Shown in pieces: positions 34,253 to 41,504 of a stretch of DNA of 46,994 nucleotides. The position numbers were made by a program, and so were the translations under genes. The stretch is from CAYQQR01 sp964420035 (lineage in GTDB: Bacteria > Bacteroidota > Bacteroidia > Bacteroidales > SM23-62), in the NCBI GenBank assembly GCA_964420035.1, contig CAYQQR010000033.1, positions 1 through 46,994 on the forward strand, written 5' to 3'. Numbering within the stretch: position 1 is the first letter of the stretch; the number at the start of each line of letters is the position of its first letter. The notes beneath the pieces are model-generated. The model was given only the letters and a program-made list of their open reading frames with translations. It ran no database searches and was not told the DNA's origin.

Positions 34253-35143
34253 ATGAAAAGGCTAAATCTGGTATTAACAACGATCTTTCTGATTGCTGCA
34301 GTAAGCTTGAATGCACAACCTTTAACGCAATCAAGCGATATTTCGGAGATCTATAAACGGGAACATATCGTCGACCGTGCTCCGGCCCCCTATCCATTTG
34401 TCCGTGAGGCCAATGTGATGTGGGAAAAAACCATCTGGAGAATGGTCAACCTCAGGGAAAAAATGAACCTCCCCCTGTATTATCCCACGAAAGCAGTGAA
34501 CCGGTGGATCAGTATTCCCGAATTGCTGACCAAGGCCGTTATCAACGGGGAGCTTACCGCTTATGACCCCGACCTGCCCTATGAATTCGAGAAACCCTTT
34601 ACCCCGGAGGATGTGGTTACCAAGATGGAAGTGGATGTGATCATGGAACCCCGCGTGGACCAGGATGGCAACCCCGTGCTGGACGCCAGCGGAAATATTG
34701 TCATGGATACCACCGGGATGGATTATAAAACCCACCTGATCAGCCGTTTGTTGATCAAGGAAAAATGGATATTCGATAAGGAGCATTCCGTAATGCGCCC
34801 CATGATCGTCGGGATCTGCCCCATCAAGGTATTCCCCCAGCTGGATGCCGACGGGAACCCGACGGGCGATATTAATCAACAGCTTCTCTATTGGGTATAC
34901 TATCCTGAATCCAGACCATTGCTTTCCAATTATGAGGTGTATAACCGCAACAACGATGCTGCACGAATTTCTTATGACGACCTTTTCATGCAGCGCCGTT
35001 TCAACGGTTACATCTTTAAAGCATCCAACGTTTATAACAACCGGGCCATTGTTGAGTATATGACCGGATTGGATGCACAGTATGAAGCAGAAAGGATCAA
35101 GCAGGAGATCTTTGAATACGAACACGACCTCTGGGAATATTAA
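34253..35143 (+). CDS. gldN: T9SS ring protein GldN/PorN
   Basis: A 296-residue periplasmic protein with a signal peptide (LNLVLTTIFLIAAVSLNAQ). EANVMWEKTIWRMVNLREKMN (split over about residues 49-69), then LPLYYPTK and ISIPELLTKAV are the family's conserved N-terminal block. PMIVGICPIKVF and LLYWVYYPESRPLL follow. GldN binds GldK to form the periplasmic ring contacting the GldM shaft. It ends the T9SS operon and is followed after about 20 bp by a strong terminator hairpin. Confidence 0.95.
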   Translation: MKRLNLVLTTIFLIAAVSLNAQPLTQSSDISEIYKREHIVDRAPAPYPFVREANVMWEKTIWRMVNLREKMNLPLYYPTKAVNRWISIPELLTKAVINGELTAYDPDLPYEFEKPFTPEDVVTKMEVDVIMEPRVDQDGNPVLDASGNIVMDTTGMDYKTHLISRLLIKEKWIFDKEHSVMRPMIVGICPIKVFPQLDADGNPTGDINQQLLYWVYYPESRPLLSNYEVYNRNNDAARISYDDLFMQRRFNGYIFKASNVYNNRAIVEYMTGLDAQYEAERIKQEIFEYEHDLWEY

Positions 35144-35166
35144 TCCGGGTCCCCAGAAGAAATAAT

Positions 35167-35196
35167 AAAAAAGAGCGCCGCGGCGCTCTTTTTTTT
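35167..35196. terminator. Bidirectional intrinsic terminator between gldN and manC
   Basis: GAGCGCCG (35173-35180) and CGGCGCTC (35181-35188) are perfectly self-complementary and are flanked by six A bases on the left and eight T bases on the right, so the element works as a hairpin plus T-tract from either strand. It serves gldN on the plus strand and manC on the minus strand. The manC stop codon overlaps the T-tract. Confidence 0.9.
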
Positions 35197-36289
35197 ATAT
35201 GAACTGATCTCCCTGCCGGAACTTCACATCATTCACGATGTTCCTGATCTTCTGTTCGTCTTCCATCCTGCACACCAGCAGGACATTATCGGATTCCACC
35301 ACCACATAATCTTTCAAACCCTGCAACACGGCAAGCTTGCCCTCCGGCATCCTGACCAGGGAGTTCTCCATATCATAACACATGACCTTATCGCCCATCA
35401 CCGCGTTCCCCTGGTCGTCCTGACTTATCTTATCGTAAATCGACCCCCAGGTGCCCAGGTCGGACCAACCTATGTCAACGGTATGCACGTACACATTCTC
35501 AGCATGCTCCATGATGCCATAATCAACAGAGATATTCCTGCAGCTGGCATATATCTCTTCAATATAGGATTGCTCCCTTTCCGTATCATAATGTTTCATC
35601 CCGTCCCGGAACAGGCTATCCATCTCGGGAAGATAATTTTCAAAGGCTTGAAGAATGGATTTCAGCGACCAGAAGAAAATGCCCGAATTCCAGAAGAACT
35701 CACCACTTTCATGGAAAACTCTGGCCATCTTATGATCCGGCTTTTCGGTAAAGGTTTTAACCTTCCTGAAATTTTCCCAGGGGGCATCCATCTGCCTGGT
35801 CCCGTTGGCCTGAATATAACCATAACCGGTTTCGGGGCGGCTGGGAGGAATACCAAGGGTCAGCAAGGCATCGTGCGTGCCCACAAACTCCAGCCCTTCC
35901 CGGGTGGCCTTCAGGAAACGATCTTCCTGGACAATGAGGTGGTCCGAGGGGGCTACAATGATGTTTGCTTCGGGCGACTTTTTATGGATCTTGTAACTGC
36001 CGTACGCGATGCAGGGAGCCGTATTCCTTCTCAGGGGCTCCAGCAGGATATTGTCTTCCGGCAGTTCGGGCAGCTGTTCACGGATCAGGTCCAGGTGCTC
36101 TGCATTGCCAACAACCAGGATGTTCCCTGGAGGAAGTATCTTCCTGAATCTTTGGTAGGTGGCCTGGATAAGGGTTTGTCCCGTGCCCAGCACATCCAGA
36201 AATTGTTTGGGTTTGCTCATCCGGCTGAGGGGCCAAAAACGACTGCCTACGCCGCCAGCCATGATGATGCAGTAATTGTTGTTTTCCAT
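35195..36289 (-). CDS. manC: Mannose-1-phosphate guanylyltransferase
   Basis: A 364-residue nucleotidyltransferase that makes GDP-mannose from mannose-1-phosphate and GTP. The signature IMAGGVGSRFWPLSRMSKPKQF starts near residue 9 (GGxGxRxWPLS plus PKQ). Later landmarks are IVAPSDHLI, TLGIPPSRPETGYGYI, VKTFTEKPD and NSGIFFW. It is the short, single-function form without the C-terminal phosphomannose isomerase domain of type II enzymes. The product could feed mannosylated or fucosylated surface glycans. The gene is divergent from mlaE and ends in the shared terminator. Confidence 0.95.
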   Translation of the reverse strand: MENNNYCIIMAGGVGSRFWPLSRMSKPKQFLDVLGTGQTLIQATYQRFRKILPPGNILVVGNAEHLDLIREQLPELPEDNILLEPLRRNTAPCIAYGSYKIHKKSPEANIIVAPSDHLIVQEDRFLKATREGLEFVGTHDALLTLGIPPSRPETGYGYIQANGTRQMDAPWENFRKVKTFTEKPDHKMARVFHESGEFFWNSGIFFWSLKSILQAFENYLPEMDSLFRDGMKHYDTEREQSYIEEIYASCRNISVDYGIMEHAENVYVHTVDIGWSDLGTWGSIYDKISQDDQGNAVMGDKVMCYDMENSLVRMPEGKLAVLQGLKDYVVVESDNVLLVCRMEDEQKIRNIVNDVKFRQGDQFI

Positions 36290-36331
36290 ACCGGGAATTT
36301 ATTATCGGACTGCAAAAATAACAATAATTAG

Positions 36332-36339
36332 TACTTTTG
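36332..36339 (+). promoter_or_regulatory. Bacteroidota -7 element TACTTTTG for the mlaE/mlaF genes
   Basis: An exact TAnnTTTG 17 bp upstream of the mlaE ATG. It is the left arm of the perfect palindrome at 36332-36349. No clear -33 element was found. Confidence 0.5.
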
Positions 36340-36341
36340 AG

Positions 36342-36349
36342 CAAAAGTA
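36342..36349 (-). promoter_or_regulatory. Bacteroidota -7 element TACTTTTG for manC
   Basis: The plus strand reads CAAAAGTA, the exact reverse complement of the mlaE -7 element, 52 bp upstream of the manC start. The two elements face each other two bases apart, so the transcription starts would fall inside each other's promoter. Confidence 0.45.
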
Positions 36350-36356
36350 AATTGCT

Positions 36357-37097
36357 ATGGGCCTTTTTGCACATTTGGGCCGGTATTATATAATGCTGGC
36401 CAAGGTTTTTTCCCGTCCTGAAAAACACAGGATCTACTACAGGCAAACCATGAGAGAACTGGAAAACCTCGGGATAAACTCCATCGGTATCGTGGTGATC
36501 ATATCCGTATTTGTGGGTGCGGTCATCGCCATACAAACCACCTATAATATCGAAAGCCCATTGCTCCCCAGGTACCTGGTGGGTGTCGGGGTACGTGATG
36601 CCATGCTGCTCGAATTCTCTTCCACCATGGTGGCCCTGATCCTCGCGGGAAAAGTGGGTTCCAGCATAGCTTCGGAGCTGGGGACCATGCGGGTGACCGA
36701 GCAGATCGATGCCCTGGAGATCATGGGGGTCAATTCTGCCAGCTACCTGATCCTGCCGAAGATCATTGCCTCAATGTTCTTTTTCCCCTTACTGGTTATT
36801 CTCAGTGCCGCGGTAGGTATCTTCGGGGGATATATGATCTGTTTGATCACCGGGGTCACATCACCACAGGATTATGTATACGGGATCCAATATGTCTTCT
36901 ATCCACATTACCTGTCCTATTCCATGAAGAAAATGGTGGCCTTTGCCTTCATCATAACCTCCATTTCGGCTTATCATGGTTACTATGCCGAAGGAAGCTC
37001 CCTGGAAGTGGGCCGGTCCAGCACCCGCGCCGTGGTGCAAAGCAGTATTGTGATACTTATGGCCAACCTTATATTAACACAACTGATGCTTTCATGA
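36357..37097 (+). CDS. mlaE: MlaE-type ABC transporter permease
   Basis: A 246-residue inner-membrane permease of the MlaE/YrbE family, which moves phospholipids or other hydrophobic molecules between membranes together with an MCE protein. It has five or so hydrophobic segments and the conserved LVGVGVRDAMLLEFSSTMVALILAGKVG (about residues 77-104) and ASELGTMRVTEQIDALEIMG stretches typical of the family. The stop overlaps the start of the ATPase gene by 4 bp (ATGA). The usual third partner, an MCE substrate-binding protein, is not encoded in the window. Confidence 0.93.
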   Translation: MGLFAHLGRYYIMLAKVFSRPEKHRIYYRQTMRELENLGINSIGIVVIISVFVGAVIAIQTTYNIESPLLPRYLVGVGVRDAMLLEFSSTMVALILAGKVGSSIASELGTMRVTEQIDALEIMGVNSASYLILPKIIASMFFFPLLVILSAAVGIFGGYMICLITGVTSPQDYVYGIQYVFYPHYLSYSMKKMVAFAFIITSISAYHGYYAEGSSLEVGRSSTRAVVQSSIVILMANLILTQLMLS

Positions 37098-37876
37098 TCC
37101 GGGTAAACCAAATATTTAAGTCATTCAACGGCACCACGGTGCTGGACGATATATCATTGGAGTTTGAGCGGGGAAGGACCAACCTGATCATCGGGGCCAG
37201 CGGGTCCGGCAAGACGGTGTTGATGAAATGCATAGTCGGATTGTATGATATCGATGAAGGAGAGATCTGGTACGGGGACAGGCTCTTCAATAAACTTAGC
37301 TTCAAAAAGAAAAAAGAAATACGGAAAGAAATGGGCATGCTCTTCCAGGGAGCGGCACTCTTCGACTTTTTTACTGCCGAGGAAAATGTGATGTATCCCC
37401 TGGATATGTTCACCAGCCAGAGCTATGAAGAAAAAAGAGAACGTGCCAACTTCTGCCTCAAAAGGGTGAACCTGGTCAATGCCAATAAGCTATATCCCTC
37501 GGAACTCAGTGGTGGCATGAAAAAAAGAGTGGCCATCGCACGCGCCATCTCCCTGAATCCACGCTACCTGTTTTGTGACGAGCCCAACTCCGGTCTCGAC
37601 CCCCGCACGGCCATCCTTATCGATAACCTGATACGGGAAATAACGGAAGAATACAAGATGACCACCCTGGTGAATACACACGACATGAACTCAGTGATGG
37701 AAATTGGTTACAAGGTGGTATTCATCTACAAAGGCATGAAATGCTGGGAAGGCAGCAAAGACGAGATTCTGGATACGGACAATTCCTATCTCCGGGAATT
37801 CATTTTCGCCTCCAACCTGGCCAAGAAACTTCACGAGATACAGCTGCAGGAGAAAGGAAACCCCGGAAAAGAGTAA
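37094..37876 (+). CDS. mlaF: MlaF-type ABC transporter ATPase
   Basis: A 260-residue ABC ATPase pairing with the permease encoded just upstream. Walker A is GASGSGKT (residues 34-41), the ABC signature is LSGGMKKRVAIARAI, and Walker B is YLFCDEPNSGLDP. The GMxFQGAALFD-like segment MGMLFQGAALFDFFTAEENV is typical of the MlaF group. Translationally coupled to mlaE through the ATGA overlap. Confidence 0.93.
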   Translation: MIRVNQIFKSFNGTTVLDDISLEFERGRTNLIIGASGSGKTVLMKCIVGLYDIDEGEIWYGDRLFNKLSFKKKKEIRKEMGMLFQGAALFDFFTAEENVMYPLDMFTSQSYEEKRERANFCLKRVNLVNANKLYPSELSGGMKKRVAIARAISLNPRYLFCDEPNSGLDPRTAILIDNLIREITEEYKMTTLVNTHDMNSVMEIGYKVVFIYKGMKCWEGSKDEILDTDNSYLREFIFASNLAKKLHEIQLQEKGNPGKE

Positions 37877-37980
37877 AGAGGGCATTACACCTGTTACTTA
37901 TCATTTTTTCATCGCGGATTACTGGGTACATTTACACCTTAAGGGATCACTGTTAACGAATCTGAATAAACTTACCAAAT

Positions 37981-39162
37981 ATGGAAACCAGGGATCTTGG
38001 ATTTAACTCCAAACTGGTGCATGCCGGGCAATATGAAGATGCCTTCGGTAGTGCCACCGTGCCCATCTATCAAACCTCCACCTTCGCTTTTCGTTCTGCT
38101 GAACACGGTGCGGCTTGCTTTGCAGGAACCGACAAAGGCTATATCTATACCCGAATCGCCAATCCCACCATTAAGGCTTTGGAAGATAATATCGCTGAAC
38201 TGGAAGGTGGATACGGAGGCATCGCCACAGCCTCGGGCATGGGTGCAGCCAATACCATTTATTTTGCCCTGCTGGAAGAGGGTGCGCATATCCTCAGTAC
38301 GGCGTCGGTATACGGACCGGCACGGGGAGTGATCGAAAATCATTTTTCCCGCTTCGGGGTTTCCTACACCTACATCGACACTGCCGATACGGAAAATATC
38401 AAAAAGAACCTTAAGTCCAACACCAGGATATTGTATGTGGAAACCCCGGCAAACCCGACTATGGCTATCACCGACCTGGAAGCCTGTGCCCGCGTGGCCC
38501 GGGAAAATAACCTGACCCTGGTGGTGGACAACACTTTTTGCAGTCCCTACCTGCAAAATCCCATCCGCCACGGTGCCGACGTGGTTTTTCATTCCGTCAC
38601 CAAATTCATCAACGGGCACGCCGATGTGGTGGGTGGTATTATCGTTACCCGCAACGAAGAATTGTACAGGAAAATCCGGCCCCTGATGGTTATCCTGGGT
38701 TGTAACATGGACCCGCACCAGGCTTTTCTCACCCTGCGCGGGGTGAAAACCCTGTCCCTGCGCATGGAGCGCTCCCAGCAAACCGCCTTGGCCCTGGCCC
38801 ACTACCTGGAGGATCACCCTAAGATTGAATGGGTCAAATATCCCGGGTTAAAGTCCCACCCACAATATGAACTGGCCGCCAGGCAGATGAAAGGTTTTGG
38901 GGGCATGATCTCTTTCGAGGTCAAAGGCGGTTTTGAGGCCGGCAAGGTCCTGATGAACCACGTGAAACTGGCTACCCTGGCTGTTTCCCTGGGGGGAGTA
39001 GAAACCCTGATCCAGCATCCGGCTTCCATGACCCATTCAGCCGTGCCCCGGGAAAGCAAGCTCAAAGCCGGCATTACAGATGGACTGGTCCGCTATTCGG
39101 TAGGAATAGAAACCCGGGAAGATCTGATAGCCGACCTGGACCAGGCCCTGGCCCGCATCTGA
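37981..39162 (+). CDS. PLP-dependent trans-sulfuration enzyme, methionine gamma-lyase-like
   Basis: A 393-residue Cys/Met-metabolism PLP enzyme. The Schiff-base lysine is Lys208 in HSVTKFINGHADVVGG. Cofactor phosphate contacts are in YTRIANPT and ATASGMGA, and the ring aspartate is in LVVDNTFCSPYLQNP. QHPASMTHSAVP near the C-terminus is most like methionine gamma-lyases, but the active-site cysteine that follows YG in the best studied of those enzymes is replaced (VYGPARG). O-acetylhomoserine sulfhydrylase or cystathionine gamma-lyase activity remains possible. It stands 104 bp after mlaF, with a weak TACATTTA promoter-like site at 37927. Confidence 0.88.
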   Translation: METRDLGFNSKLVHAGQYEDAFGSATVPIYQTSTFAFRSAEHGAACFAGTDKGYIYTRIANPTIKALEDNIAELEGGYGGIATASGMGAANTIYFALLEEGAHILSTASVYGPARGVIENHFSRFGVSYTYIDTADTENIKKNLKSNTRILYVETPANPTMAITDLEACARVARENNLTLVVDNTFCSPYLQNPIRHGADVVFHSVTKFINGHADVVGGIIVTRNEELYRKIRPLMVILGCNMDPHQAFLTLRGVKTLSLRMERSQQTALALAHYLEDHPKIEWVKYPGLKSHPQYELAARQMKGFGGMISFEVKGGFEAGKVLMNHVKLATLAVSLGGVETLIQHPASMTHSAVPRESKLKAGITDGLVRYSVGIETREDLIADLDQALARI

Positions 39163-39179
39163 GTATAAAAGCTAAAGGT

Positions 39180-39704
39180 TTGAACTCTTTATTCATCATT
39201 GAAGGCGTGCAATCAGGGGGTAAGACCGTATTTCTCGATATGGTGGTGACCCAGCTGCGCCGGTCCACCCTCCCCCTGCATGGCTTTTTGGCCAAGGCGG
39301 CCAGCCGGCAGGAAGGAAGCCGTCAGTACACCCTCTTTTTGGTCCACACCGGCGAAGAGATTCCCTTCTCTTCAGAAATGCCCCAGGGCGACTGGATCCG
39401 GGCCGGCAGGTTCTGGTTCAATCCGGATGCCCTGATAAAAGGATACGACAGCATTCATGAAGCAGGTAGACAAAAAGGATTGCTCATGATCGACGAGGTG
39501 GGTCCCCTGGAAATGAAAGGACAGGTCTGGGGCAAAGGCATAGAGGAAAGCCTTGCTGCAAATGTCCCAATGCTCTGGACCGTTCGGCAATCCCTGCTGG
39601 ATGCCGTACTGCGCCATTGGTCGATAAAAGACTATATTCGCTTCGGCATTCAAAAAACCCACCCCCAGCATGCGGCCCGGGTGATCCTGGAAAATATTTA
39701 TTGA
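39180..39704 (+). CDS. THEP1-type nucleoside-triphosphatase
   Basis: A 174-residue P-loop NTPase of the THEP1/DUF265 kind. Walker A is GVQSGGKT (residues 9-16) and Walker B is LLMIDEVGPLEMKG (about residues 100-113), the IDExGPxE pattern being diagnostic. No ATG precedes the P-loop in this frame. The start used here is TTG at 39180, with AAAGG just upstream, and is not certain. Members hydrolyse nucleoside triphosphates in vitro; cellular role unknown. It begins 17 bp after the PLP enzyme gene and is probably co-transcribed. Confidence 0.78.
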   Translation: MNSLFIIEGVQSGGKTVFLDMVVTQLRRSTLPLHGFLAKAASRQEGSRQYTLFLVHTGEEIPFSSEMPQGDWIRAGRFWFNPDALIKGYDSIHEAGRQKGLLMIDEVGPLEMKGQVWGKGIEESLAANVPMLWTVRQSLLDAVLRHWSIKDYIRFGIQKTHPQHAARVILENIY

Positions 39705-39708
39705 CGCT

Positions 39709-39748
39709 CCCCGCGGCAGAGCCACGGGGAATGCGCTCGCGTAATTCA
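39709..39748 (+). repeat. Intergenic hairpin repeat, copy A
   Basis: A 40-bp element with two hairpins. The first pairs CCCCG...GGC with GCC...CGGGG around an AGA loop, with one C/A mismatch. The second pairs ATGCG with CGCGT around CT. It differs from copy B (46088-46127) at only two positions, and both changes keep the pairing by G-U wobble. It fills most of the gap after the THEP1-type gene. Confidence 0.85.
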
Positions 39749-39772
39749 GAATAACCGAACTGAGGAACTTTA

Positions 39773-39976
39773 TTATTCATCATCGACTTCCTCGTAGTCG
39801 ACATACTCACCCTCATCCTTATCGATTTTCTTACTCCGCCGTTCGCGGTCCTTAATGGTCGTCTTCCCCTCCTGCCTTTTCTTCTGTTTGGAGGGTGGAA
39901 AAAAGATATCCTTGAACAAAATATAAGCCAGGTATACGAAAACCGCGAAGAGTAAGAATCTGAAGAATGCGCTCAT
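39773..39976 (-). CDS. DUF4834 family small membrane protein
   Basis: A 67-residue protein with one N-terminal membrane helix (FFRFLLFAVFVYLAYILF, about residues 4-21) and a highly charged tail: a Lys/Arg-rich middle (PPSKQKKRQEGK, RERRSKKID) and an acidic end (EYVDYEEVDDE). This layout fits DUF4834, a small Bacteroidota family without known function. An exact -7 element lies just upstream, supporting it as a real gene. The tail is probably cytoplasmic by the positive-inside rule. Confidence 0.75.
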   Translation of the reverse strand: MSAFFRFLLFAVFVYLAYILFKDIFFPPSKQKKRQEGKTTIKDRERRSKKIDKDEGEYVDYEEVDDE

Positions 39977-39983
39977 AGCCCTG

Positions 39984-39991
39984 CAAAGATA
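39984..39991 (-). promoter_or_regulatory. Bacteroidota -7 element TATCTTTG for the DUF4834 gene
   Basis: The plus strand reads GCAAAGATA, giving TATCTTTGC on the minus strand, 7 bp upstream of the start codon. The small distance implies a very short or nearly leaderless transcript. Confidence 0.45.
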
Positions 39992-40024
39992 GTTCCTTTG
40001 GGGATAAACGGAAAGGATGAAACA

Positions 40025-41491
40025 TTATTCTATCAGGGGAAGATCCTGCATCTTTTTCTTAACCTTCCGGCAGCCAAACATAATGTTCAACCCCAACCGC
40101 AGGTTTAAATGCTGGGCTTTGTCCAACCATAAACCGGCCGTCGGAGCATTGTCGGAGATCAGATACATGTTCAGCGGTCCGGTCCGCAGGGCAAGACCCA
40201 GGCCCAGGATGTCGTAACGCCCGTCCATAATGCTGTAGCTGCCCGTGATACTGAACATATTGATGGGCATGTAATTGGCAGAGAAGGTAAATTCCAGCCG
40301 GGGATCGCCGGGAATAAAGACGGTCCGGGACAAAACGCCCAGTCTCAGTCTTTCTACCGGATGGAAATCCGCGCCCAAATAGAGTTTGCCGAACAAACTT
40401 TGTCTGTAGCTGATCTTTTCGGCTTTGGGCCTTAACTCTGCTTCCAGCGAATCCAGGAACCGTTCGGTGATCTCCTCTGCATCCACGTCCAATTCCATCT
40501 CAATACCTTCCCAGTCATACTGCCCGTCCTCCACGATTTTATAGGTATACTCCTTCCATTTGATGAATCCCAGGTCGATAAAACTGGCAGAAACCGACAA
40601 CCAGTCCAGTGGATGCACCTCAACCCCAAGGTCAATGGCAAAACCGGGATTCAAAAAAGCCAGGTCGCTCACGTAATCAATGGCATCATTCAGCCCCCTG
40701 ATCTCCGGTTCCGGGATATCTATGCTGATGGTGTCAAACTCAAAATAACCGGCTGAATCGGTTGGAATACTTAAAAATGGTGCACTCATCCGGGCATCGA
40801 AATTGGCATCCAGGATCCACGGACTGTGAAGATCCGTTTCCGGGGAAGTGGTGAGCTGTATATCGGAACTATGAAAATCCAAATGGGTCAATCCCAGCAG
40901 GAACTTACCCCGAACCCCGGCGGTGAACAGATCCAGAAAATCCCTAGATGCCCCCACGGAAAATTCGGTATACAAAAGTTGTTCAACGCCTAGGTTGCTG
41001 AAATCAAACTGGTTTTGGCGATTGGACCCATAAAGGGCAAATTCAAACAGATCGGTGGGATAGTTCACGTAATTGCTTTCCCGTATGGTAATGTCATAGG
41101 AGAAGTACATCTTCCCGATGCGCTGACCGGTAGACAGTAAATTAGTGGATAACTCGAAGCTATTGCTATTGAAACCGCTACCCAGAGCAGAAAGGAATTC
41201 CTCTTTGTCTGCCAGCGGATGTAAAAAGGTGATCAAAGAATCGATCTGTTCATTGTAGAAAATAACATCTCCGATGGACAATGCACTGCTGCGGTAATTC
41301 AACATCAGGGGAGAAACCGCCGGCAACCCCAAATAGAAATTGCACCGGGGTTGCAGTGCCGGGTTGGCATGATGGCGCTGCGGCACGTTGAACATGAAAT
41401 AGGCGGTGTTCATATTCTGCCCCGGAACAGTTCCCGAAAACAGGATGGACAGAAGCATCAGAAAGAAAAGCTTATTCGCTTGATGTTTCAT
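40025..41491 (-). CDS. DUF5723 family predicted outer-membrane beta-barrel
   Basis: A 488-residue protein with a signal peptide (KLFFLMLLSILFSGTVPGQ) when started at the ATG at 41491; a longer frame to 41539 is not needed. The start of the mature part (TAYFMFNVPQRHHANPALQP) and GLPAVSPLMLNYRSSALSIG match DUF5723. Alternating polar and aromatic strands with repeated LGVLSRTVFIPGD-type segments and a final PF01389-like LGLGLALRTGPLNMYLISDN arrangement suggest a PorV/FadL-like barrel. That is inference. It is the last gene of a three-gene minus-strand run with 13 bp to the lipoprotein gene upstream. Function unknown. Confidence 0.78.
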   Translation of the reverse strand: MKHQANKLFFLMLLSILFSGTVPGQNMNTAYFMFNVPQRHHANPALQPRCNFYLGLPAVSPLMLNYRSSALSIGDVIFYNEQIDSLITFLHPLADKEEFLSALGSGFNSNSFELSTNLLSTGQRIGKMYFSYDITIRESNYVNYPTDLFEFALYGSNRQNQFDFSNLGVEQLLYTEFSVGASRDFLDLFTAGVRGKFLLGLTHLDFHSSDIQLTTSPETDLHSPWILDANFDARMSAPFLSIPTDSAGYFEFDTISIDIPEPEIRGLNDAIDYVSDLAFLNPGFAIDLGVEVHPLDWLSVSASFIDLGFIKWKEYTYKIVEDGQYDWEGIEMELDVDAEEITERFLDSLEAELRPKAEKISYRQSLFGKLYLGADFHPVERLRLGVLSRTVFIPGDPRLEFTFSANYMPINMFSITGSYSIMDGRYDILGLGLALRTGPLNMYLISDNAPTAGLWLDKAQHLNLRLGLNIMFGCRKVKKKMQDLPLIE

Positions 41492-41504
41492 GAGGAGGGA
41501 TTGT

